Of a DNA stretch of 49,754 nucleotides, positions 26,583-32,906 are shown piece by piece. This DNA is from Alphaproteobacteria bacterium (GTDB lineage Bacteria; Pseudomonadota; Alphaproteobacteria; Ferrovibrionales; Ferrovibrionaceae). The stretch spans positions 1-49,754 of the forward strand of contig JAHCJQ010000013.1 in NCBI GenBank assembly GCA_026126215.1, given 5' to 3'. A program made the translations under genes and the position numbers. The notes beneath the pieces are model-generated. The model was not told the origin of the DNA. It worked only from the letters and a program-made list of their open reading frames with translations, and did not search any database. Within the stretch, counting starts at the first letter, position 1; each line of letters begins with the position of its first letter.

Positions 26583-27349
26583 GCCAATCGGCGGCGCAGT
26601 GCCGCGCTCAGCAGGTCGATCGCCGTCACCATGGCAAGGATGACGAGCAGGATGGCGAAGACCCGGTCGAAAAGCAGCAGGTCGATGCTGTTCTTCAGTT
26701 CCTGTCCGATGCCCCCCGCGCCGACGATGCCGAGCACGGTCGAGGCGCGCAGGTTGAATTCCCACATGTAGAGCGTGGTCGAGCAGAGCGCAGGCAGCAC
26801 GTCGGGGAGCAGCGCATGCAGGATCATCTTGATGCGCCCCGCACCGCTCATGCGCGCGGCATCGAGGGGGCCGGGCTCCACGGTCTCGATCGTTTCCGAC
26901 CACAGCTTGGCGATGGAGCCCGCCGTGTGCAGGGCCATGCCAAGCACGCCGGCGAAGGGGCCGAGCCCGACGGCGGCGACGAAGATCAGCGCGAAGACGA
27001 AGCTGTCGATGCCGCGCAGGATGTTGAGCAGGCCGCGCGCCGGATGATAGAGCAGCGCCCCGGGGGCGAGGTTGCGCGATGCCAGAAGGCAGAGCGGCAG
27101 GGCAAGCAAGGCGCCGAAGCTCGTGCCCGCGGTCGCCATGGCGAGTGTTTCCACGGCCCTGCGCAGAAGGATCGGCGCTTCCGAAAGATCGGGCGGCCAT
27201 GCCCGCGCCGCCCAGGCAGCGAGGCGCGGCAATCCTTCCCAGAGGCGCAGCGGGCTGACTTCGGAGAAGCGCAGGCAGGCGAGGTAGAAACCAATCGCCA
27301 GCGACAGCAGGAGAAAAATGCGAACCCGGCCGGCCAGGCTTTTTGCCAT
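26579..27349 (-). CDS. phnE: Phosphonate/phosphite-type ABC transporter permease PhnE
   Basis: A 256-residue permease with about six membrane segments. The cytoplasmic coupling loop is visible (LDAARMSGAGRIKMILHALL, then P), as is the PhnE-like segment HTAGSIAKLWSETIETVEPG. Start taken at ATG 27349 (MAKSLAGRVR); the longer frame adds a Pro-rich leader overlapping the gap to phnD. It sits 37 bases after phnD and overlaps phnC. Only one permease gene is present, so it should work as a homodimer. Confidence 0.88.
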   Translation of the reverse strand: MAKSLAGRVRIFLLLSLAIGFYLACLRFSEVSPLRLWEGLPRLAAWAARAWPPDLSEAPILLRRAVETLAMATAGTSFGALLALPLCLLASRNLAPGALLYHPARGLLNILRGIDSFVFALIFVAAVGLGPFAGVLGMALHTAGSIAKLWSETIETVEPGPLDAARMSGAGRIKMILHALLPDVLPALCSTTLYMWEFNLRASTVLGIVGAGGIGQELKNSIDLLLFDRVFAILLVILAMVTAIDLLSAALRRRLA

Positions 27350-27386
27350 GACCGGCCTCGGGCCCGGGGTTGCAGTCACGGTCCGG

Positions 27387-28268
27387 CTACTTGGCGGCGG
27401 TGCGTGCCTTGAGCCGGCCGACGGCGATGCCGGCATCCTCGATCAGCCGGTAGGCCGAATGATCGGAGGCAATCCAGCCGGTGTAGCGCGGCGGCATCAG
27501 GGTGAGCGCCTGCTCCTCGGTGATGGCGACGGCGGCGGCCTGCAGCTTCTTCTTGATCGCCGCATCGAAACCCTTGCGTACCACCAGCGGGTCGTTCGGC
27601 AGCGGATCGGACTGCCAGACAATCTTCACCTGGTCGGCACGGATATTGCCACGATCGATGAAGCCATTCAGGTTGCGGTCGAAGTCGCTGCCGAGGTCGG
27701 TCTGGCCATTGATCACGGAGACGACCTGCGCCGCATGCGAGGCGCCGTCCCGATACTGGAAATAGGTCTTCGGGTCGATGCCGTTCATCTTGAACCAGTA
27801 GGTCGGGATCAGCCAGCCCGAGGTAGAGCCCACATCGGCGAGAGTGAGGCGCAGTCCCTTCGCGTCCTCCGGCCAGCGTTCGAGCTTCTGCTCGGCGCGG
27901 GCGACGATGATCGAATGATAGGTCGGCTTGCCATCGTACTTGACGGTGGCAATGGCCTCTGCCCCGCCCTCGGCCCGGGCCAGCACATAGCCCCAGGGGC
28001 CCATCCAGGCGACATCGGCCTGGCCGGTCGCGAGCGCGATGGAGATGCCGGCCCAGTCGTTGGTCACCACCAGCTCGTAGCCACGGCCGACCTGTCCGGC
28101 GAGATGGCGGAAAAAGGGTTCGTAGGCCGTGCGCGTGTCGGTGGGCGTGGGAAGGAAGGGTCCCACCGCCATGCGCAGTTTCTCCTGCGCGGCGGCCGGG
28201 CCGGCCAGTAGGAACAGGGTGGCGAGAGCGGCGCAGGCACGACGGGAGGAAGGGAGGAACGAGCGCAT
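27387..28268 (-). CDS. phnD: Phosphonate/phosphite ABC transporter substrate-binding protein PhnD
   Basis: A 293-residue periplasmic receptor with a signal peptide (ATLFLLAGPAAA, cleavage near residue 27). LRMAVGPFLPT, ADVAWMGPWGYVLA, VGSTSGWLIPTYWF and PNDPLVVRKG are the typical PhnD/PtxB elements lining the phosphonate pocket. Start at the ATG before the signal peptide; there is no strong ribosome binding site. First gene of phnD-E-C. There is no C-P lyase, phosphonatase or phosphite dehydrogenase in the window, so the ligand (phosphonate, phosphite or phosphate) cannot be decided. Confidence 0.88.
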   Translation of the reverse strand: MRSFLPSSRRACAALATLFLLAGPAAAQEKLRMAVGPFLPTPTDTRTAYEPFFRHLAGQVGRGYELVVTNDWAGISIALATGQADVAWMGPWGYVLARAEGGAEAIATVKYDGKPTYHSIIVARAEQKLERWPEDAKGLRLTLADVGSTSGWLIPTYWFKMNGIDPKTYFQYRDGASHAAQVVSVINGQTDLGSDFDRNLNGFIDRGNIRADQVKIVWQSDPLPNDPLVVRKGFDAAIKKKLQAAAVAITEEQALTLMPPRYTGWIASDHSAYRLIEDAGIAVGRLKARTAAK

Positions 28269-28482
28269 ATGGGTGGGTCCGGTCCGCTGTTGCAACGTGC
28301 GTCCCGGAATGGCTAGCAACCGCCCTGTGGGCGGGCGAATCAAGAAACGGTGAAACCAGCGCGATTGCCGTGCTTGGCCGGGCAAGGATGTTTCCTTGCC
28401 ATCTCGATGGAATGCGCTGCGAGCCGTCTTTCAATCCGGCAAACCGGCTTTGCGCACCGCTTCCCGTTTGCCCGGTGTCGCA

Positions 28483-29073
28483 TCACGAACGGGCGAAAGC
28501 GAGCAACGGCGCCATGTCGTGCGCGTCGGCGGCTTTAAGCGCCGCGACATATTGTGCCCGAGTTGCCACTGCCTCGACGAGACTCGCATTTCCCCAGGTA
28601 AAGCGTGGCCGCCCGAGCGAAACGGCGAGAAGATCGGCGCTCAAACGCGCATGACGCCCATTTCCGTTCGGAAAGGGGTGAATCCAGACCAGGCGGTGAT
28701 GAAATCGCACGGCGATTTCGTCTGATGAGAATGTGGCCTTTGCAATCCAGTAGCGTGCGTCATCCAGCGAGGCACGAAGTTCGACACCGATCCTGTAGGC
28801 TTCGACGCCGATGTTGCGTTCTGTGGTGCGGAGTGTGCCGGCCCATTTCCAGACCTTGCCAAACATGCGTCGATGCAGGTTCAGCAGAAACCTTTCGTCC
28901 AGCACGTTGCGCCTGCGCCTGAATGCCCAATCATCGGCCTCGGTGACGCCGATCTGTTCGGCCTCGTTGAGCTGCGGCCGGGTGGAGATGTAAGTCGGAA
29001 CAAGCTGGCGCCGTTCATCGGGATCAAGTGGTATTTCCGCATCATCGTCGGGATCGAAAGGTCGTTCGCTCAT
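28483..29073 (-). CDS. Fic domain protein, 'mobile mystery protein B' type
   Basis: A 196-residue Fic protein. The Fic motif is complete: HPFPNGNGR at residues 132-140, which holds the catalytic His, phosphate-binding Asn/Gly and Arg. The N-terminus (EIPLDPDERRQLVPTYISTR) and WAFRRRRNVLDERF match mobile mystery protein B, which is normally paired with an HTH partner. Fic enzymes transfer AMP or other groups to target proteins, and many act as toxins. No clear (S/T)xxxE(G/N) inhibitory helix was found. The ATG overlaps the stop of the HTH gene by four bases (ATGA). A toxin role is inference. Confidence 0.88.
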   Translation of the reverse strand: MSERPFDPDDDAEIPLDPDERRQLVPTYISTRPQLNEAEQIGVTEADDWAFRRRRNVLDERFLLNLHRRMFGKVWKWAGTLRTTERNIGVEAYRIGVELRASLDDARYWIAKATFSSDEIAVRFHHRLVWIHPFPNGNGRHARLSADLLAVSLGRPRFTWGNASLVEAVATRAQYVAALKAADAHDMAPLLAFARS

Positions 29074-29543
29074 GTACTATCCCACAAACGGCTTGGCCGG
29101 CCGTTCAGGATGGAGTTGGTAAGTCGCTCCAGTTCCGCCGAAAGTTCGTCCTTGCGAAGTGCCTGGTTCTCGAGGCGCATAGTGTGGTGAATACGTGCGA
29201 GTTGCGTTTCGGCAAGCGCTCGCGCGCGCCGTCGAACGCGATCGTCCAGCGTGGTCTTGGGCACGAGAGCATAGACCAGCCGGCAGTCCAGCGCCTCGGC
29301 GGCCTGTCGCAGCGTTCTCAGCGTTACGGTTTCGGCTTCCTCGCCCTGTTCCAGACCCGCTATGGTCGATTGGGACAGCCCCATGCGCGCGGCAAGTTGG
29401 CGGCTTGTCATGCCAAGGGCGTCACGGATCGCACGCACCCAGCCTTTCGGCGGGCGTGGGTAGGCCGACGCCTCCCGAAAGGGAATGATCGCCTCGTCGA
29501 GATGTTTGCGCGCAAGCGCCTGGGAGATTTTCCCAGCACTCAT
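29070..29543 (-). CDS. HTH regulator, 'mobile mystery protein A' type (probable antitoxin partner of Fic)
   Basis: A 157-residue protein with a Xre/Cro helix-turn-helix (MTSRQLAARMGLSQSTIAGL, then EQGEE), followed by TVTLRTLRQAAEALDCRLVY and a basic, helical C-terminal half. This is the mobile mystery protein A pattern, which goes with the Fic protein encoded next. Start taken at ATG 29543 with AAGGA upstream; a TTG at 29549 is possible. A promoter and a perfect inverted repeat lie directly before it, so it probably represses its own operon. Antitoxin function is inferred from the pairing. Confidence 0.87.
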   Translation of the reverse strand: MSAGKISQALARKHLDEAIIPFREASAYPRPPKGWVRAIRDALGMTSRQLAARMGLSQSTIAGLEQGEEAETVTLRTLRQAAEALDCRLVYALVPKTTLDDRVRRRARALAETQLARIHHTMRLENQALRKDELSAELERLTNSILNGRPSRLWDST

Positions 29544-29546
29544 GAC

Positions 29547-29571
29547 CAATCATCCTTGTTTACGATGATTG
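29547..29571. promoter_or_regulatory. Probable autoregulatory operator of the HTH-Fic operon
   Basis: A perfect 8-bp inverted repeat, CAATCATC (29547-29554) and GATGATTG (29564-29571), with 9 bases between. It starts 3 bases upstream of the ATG and reaches the -10 box, so a bound repressor would cover the transcription start. It fits an Xre-type dimer site. Confidence 0.7.
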
Positions 29572-29599
29572 ATTATATACGATCAGAATGCGATATAAA
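29572..29599 (-). promoter_or_regulatory. Sigma70-type promoter of the HTH-Fic operon
   Basis: On the leftward strand a perfect TATAAT (29572-29577) is preceded at 16 bases by TTTATA (29594-29599) as the -35 box. The region is much AT-richer than its surroundings. Confidence 0.65.
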
Positions 29600-29605
29600 T
29601 ATCGC
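29590..29605. promoter_or_regulatory. Second short inverted repeat over the -35 box
   Basis: GCGATA (29590-29595), TAAA, TATCGC (29600-29605): perfect 6-bp arms that cover the -35 hexamer. It differs in sequence from the operator at 29547, so it may serve another protein or be chance in AT-rich DNA. Confidence 0.4.
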
Positions 29606-29641
29606 TTATAGGCGATCAAAGACTCGCGTTCGGATGACCCG

Positions 29642-30619
29642 TCAGGGCACGACCGGCGTGGGTTTGGGCAGCGGCATGCCGAGTTCGGCCATGACCTCGC
29701 GCAGCAGGTCGGGGTAGTCGGTGATGATGCCGTCCACGCCGCGTTCGATGAGCGCCTTCATGTCGCGCTTCTCGTTGACGGTCCAGACGATGACCTTGAT
29801 CCCGAGTTCCCGGGCAGTCCTGATGTCGTCGTCGGTCATGTTGCGGAAGAACGGCGACCAGATCGCTCCGCCGGCCGCCTTGACCATGCGCGGCGCCGAA
29901 CCGCCATGGTCCTTCAACTCGAATCCCGCAAGCCAGGGCGAGCCCGGCTGCAGGGTCCGGCCGGAGGAGAGATAGGCCGTGGGGATTTCCGGTGCGAGCT
30001 TCTGCGATATCTGCAGCACGCGCCAGTCGAAGGACTGGATGTTGGCGCGCCCGGCGAGGCCCGCCTCGCGGATCGCCTTCACCGTGGCCGACGTGAAGGC
30101 GTCCGGCGATGCGGTCTGGTCAGGCTCCAGCGGCGAGATCTTGATCTCGATATTGAAGCGTACAGTCTCGTTGCCGCTGCGCCGGGTCAGCTCGAACACG
30201 TCCGAGAGTCTTGGCATCACCAGCCCGTCCATCGGCTGCTGGCGGCTGAACTGCTTGTAGGTCGGGTCGTCCGGATTGATGCGCCCGACATCGTATTTCT
30301 TCAGTTCCTTGTAGCTCATGTGCCAGATCGGCGGCGCCGTCTCGGCGAGGAAGGCGCCCTGATAGCGCGTCAGCTTGGGCAAAGGGGCCGGATCGTGCGC
30401 CACGACCAGTACGCCATCCTTGGTCATGCCGAGATCGAGTTCGAGGGTATCGACGCCGAGCGAGAGGGCGTGGGCGAAAGCCGGGAGCGTATTCTCCGGC
30501 ATCAGCCCGCGGGCGCCGCGATGGCCTTGCAGGTCGAAGGCGTGGGCAAGGGAAGGGGCGAGGGCGAGCAGAAGCGCGCCGGCGAGGCAGGCAAAGGGCC
30601 GTCCGATCGGTTTTGACAT
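29642..30619 (-). CDS. Secreted glycerophosphodiester phosphodiesterase
   Basis: A 325-residue GDPD with a signal peptide (CLAGALLLALAPSLAHA, cleavage near 27). The catalytic residues are in DLQGHRGARG, MPENTLPAF, LELDLGMTKDG and VVAHDP. KFSRQQP and the PWLAGFELKDHG region match the periplasmic GlpQ-like group. It releases glycerol 3-phosphate from glycerophosphodiesters in the periplasm. The ATG at 30619 has AAGGAA 12 bases upstream. It lies 31 bases after rnr, on the same strand. It differs from the cytoplasmic copy at 2918-3658 in length and signal peptide. Confidence 0.88.
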   Translation of the reverse strand: MSKPIGRPFACLAGALLLALAPSLAHAFDLQGHRGARGLMPENTLPAFAHALSLGVDTLELDLGMTKDGVLVVAHDPAPLPKLTRYQGAFLAETAPPIWHMSYKELKKYDVGRINPDDPTYKQFSRQQPMDGLVMPRLSDVFELTRRSGNETVRFNIEIKISPLEPDQTASPDAFTSATVKAIREAGLAGRANIQSFDWRVLQISQKLAPEIPTAYLSSGRTLQPGSPWLAGFELKDHGGSAPRMVKAAGGAIWSPFFRNMTDDDIRTARELGIKVIVWTVNEKRDMKALIERGVDGIITDYPDLLREVMAELGMPLPKPTPVVP

Positions 30620-30650
30620 CGCGTGTTTCGTTCCTTGCAAGCGCCGAGTT

Positions 30651-32906
30651 CTATCTGCCGTGCCGGCCATGGCGGCGCGGCCGTTTGGGGGCGGAGCGCA
30701 GGCGCCGGCGTTCTTCCTGGCTCGCCGCGCGACCCTGACCGGGCAACAGCTCGAAACGCAGGCCGCCGGAGACCGGCGCCGCCTCCGCCAGACGAACCTC
30801 TACCTGATCGCCAAGCTGGTGCACAATACCTGTCCGCTGGCCGACAAGGGCGTGGTGGCCCTCGTCATGGACGTAGAAGTCGCCGGGCAGGCTCGAGACC
30901 GGCACCAGCCCGTCGGCGCCGGTCTCGTCCAGTTTCACGAACAGGCCGAAGCGGGTCACTCCGGAGACGCGGCCACGGAAGGTGGCGCCGATGCGTTCGG
31001 CCAGGAAAGCGGCGGCGAAACGGTCGAGCGCATCGCGTTCCGCCACCATCGCGCGCCGTTCCGCCTGCGAGATCAACCCGGCGGTTTCCTCGAAATGCGT
31101 GCGGTCGAATTCCGAGAGCCCGCCTTCTCCAAAGCCACCGCCGCTCACCAGTGCCCGATGCACGAGCAGGTCGGCATAGCGGCGGATCGGCGAGGTGAAA
31201 TGCGCGTATCTGGCCAGATTGAGGCCGAAATGGCCGAGATTGTCCGGACTGTAGATTGCCTGCATCTGGCTGCGCAGGATGACCTCGTTGACCAACTGGG
31301 CCTGGGGTGTGCTCGCGGCACGGGAAAGGATCTGGTTGAAATGCTGCGGCTTGAGATTCTGGCCCCGCGCCAGTTTCAGGCCCAGCGTGTCGAGAAACTG
31401 GCGCAGGGCTTCGAGCTTGTCGAGGCTCGGCGGCTCGTGCACCCGGTACATGCAGGGCTGGCGGAAGCCTTCCAGCGTTTCCGCCGCGCAGACATTGGCA
31501 AGGATCATGAACTCTTCGATCAGGCGGTGCGATTCGAAGCGCTCGCGCGGCCTGACCGCCTCGATGAAGCCATCCTCGCCAAGCACGATCTTTCGCTCCG
31601 GCAGGTCGATGGCGAGCGGCTGGCGCTTCTCGCGCGCCCGGCAGACCGCCTCGTAGGCGCCGTAGAGCGGCCGGATCACCTCCTCCATCAGGCTCGCCGC
31701 GGCGCGGTCCGGCGCCCCGTCGATGGCGCGCTGCACCTGGCCATATTCCAGCGATGCCTTCGACTTCATCAGGGCGCGGGCGAAGCGATGGCGGATCTTC
31801 CGCCCCTCGCGGTCGAACCACATATGCACCGCGATGCAAGCGCGCGACTTGCCGGCGACCAGCGAGCAGAGATCGGCGGAGAGCTTTTCGGGCAGCATCG
31901 GCACGACCCGGTCGGGGAAATAGACAGAGTTGCCGCGCCGGCGCGCCTCGCGGTCAAGCGCGCTGCCCGGGCGCACGTACCAGGAAACGTCGGCGATGGC
32001 GACGACGACATGCCAGCCGCCCTCGTTGCGGGGCGAGGTGTCCGGCTCGGCAAAGACCGCGTCGTCATGGTCGCGCGCATCCTCGGGATCGATGGTGACC
32101 AGCGGCAGCGCGCGCAGGTCCTCCCGCTTGCCGATCCGCACTGCTTTGGCCGCCTCGGCCTCGGCCAGCGCCTCTTCGGGAAAGCGGGTCGGGATGCCGT
32201 GCTGGTGCACCGCCATGAGGCTGAGCGAGCGCGCCTCGCCGATGCGCCCCAGACGCTGGAGGATGCGCGCGCGGCGCAAGCCGTGCGTTCGGCCGGGCAG
32301 CGCCTCCGCCAGCACCACCTCGCCGGATAGCGCGCCCTGGGAATGGGGAATGTCCACCACCAGTTCGTCGCGCGTGCGCTTGTCCGCCGGCTCGATCCGG
32401 CCATCGCGCCCCAGATGGCGATAGACGCCGACGATATGTTCGGGTGCTGCCTGCAGGCGGCGGATGAGCTTCCCTTGGTACACTCCGTCGCGAATCTTCC
32501 CAACCCGCGCCAGCACACGGTCGCCGGTCGCAAGCGCCGGCTGGCCCGGGCCGACCGGCGCCATCAGCACGCGGGGCGGGGCATCCTCGGTACGCCAGTT
32601 GGCCGGCCGCGCCACCAACTCGCCGTCGAGATCGGTATCGGCGATGTCGAGAAGCACGACCTCCGGCAGCTCGCCGCCTTGCACGAGCCGACGCCCGCGC
32701 CCGCGCTCCACCTCGCCCGCGCCGGCGAGTTCGCGCAGCAACGCCTTGAGCCGGATCTTGTCCGGTCCCTTCAGTCCGAAGGCGCGGGCGATTTCGCGTT
32801 TGCCGACCTTGCCCTTCTGCTCCCGCACGAAGTCGAGGAGTTGATCCTTGCTGGGGAAGGCCGGCTGCTTCTTTTTTTTCTTGCTGGCGTCGGGGGCCTT
32901 GCTCAC
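30651..32906 (-). CDS. rnr: Ribonuclease R
   Basis: A 751-residue 3'-5' exoribonuclease of the RNase II family. Order: a lysine-rich start, a winged-helix (about 20-85), cold-shock domains, the RNB catalytic domain with TIDPEDARDHDDAV, and a C-terminal S1 domain (FRGRVSGVTRFGLFVKLDE) ending in an Arg-rich tail. It degrades structured RNA. It starts with GTG, overlapping the topA stop by four bases (GTGA), so the two are coupled. The rnr-DUF983-Nudix order seen in many relatives is broken here by the stretch 22712-30619. Confidence 0.94.
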   Translation of the reverse strand: MSKAPDASKKKKKQPAFPSKDQLLDFVREQKGKVGKREIARAFGLKGPDKIRLKALLRELAGAGEVERGRGRRLVQGGELPEVVLLDIADTDLDGELVARPANWRTEDAPPRVLMAPVGPGQPALATGDRVLARVGKIRDGVYQGKLIRRLQAAPEHIVGVYRHLGRDGRIEPADKRTRDELVVDIPHSQGALSGEVVLAEALPGRTHGLRRARILQRLGRIGEARSLSLMAVHQHGIPTRFPEEALAEAEAAKAVRIGKREDLRALPLVTIDPEDARDHDDAVFAEPDTSPRNEGGWHVVVAIADVSWYVRPGSALDREARRRGNSVYFPDRVVPMLPEKLSADLCSLVAGKSRACIAVHMWFDREGRKIRHRFARALMKSKASLEYGQVQRAIDGAPDRAAASLMEEVIRPLYGAYEAVCRAREKRQPLAIDLPERKIVLGEDGFIEAVRPRERFESHRLIEEFMILANVCAAETLEGFRQPCMYRVHEPPSLDKLEALRQFLDTLGLKLARGQNLKPQHFNQILSRAASTPQAQLVNEVILRSQMQAIYSPDNLGHFGLNLARYAHFTSPIRRYADLLVHRALVSGGGFGEGGLSEFDRTHFEETAGLISQAERRAMVAERDALDRFAAAFLAERIGATFRGRVSGVTRFGLFVKLDETGADGLVPVSSLPGDFYVHDEGHHALVGQRTGIVHQLGDQVEVRLAEAAPVSGGLRFELLPGQGRAASQEERRRLRSAPKRPRRHGRHGR

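Noticed and set aside
28381..28400. 8-bp perfect hairpin (GGCAAGGA/TCCTTGCC) after the Fic gene as terminator
   Set aside because: No T run on either side in the right direction; kept only as a weak structure.
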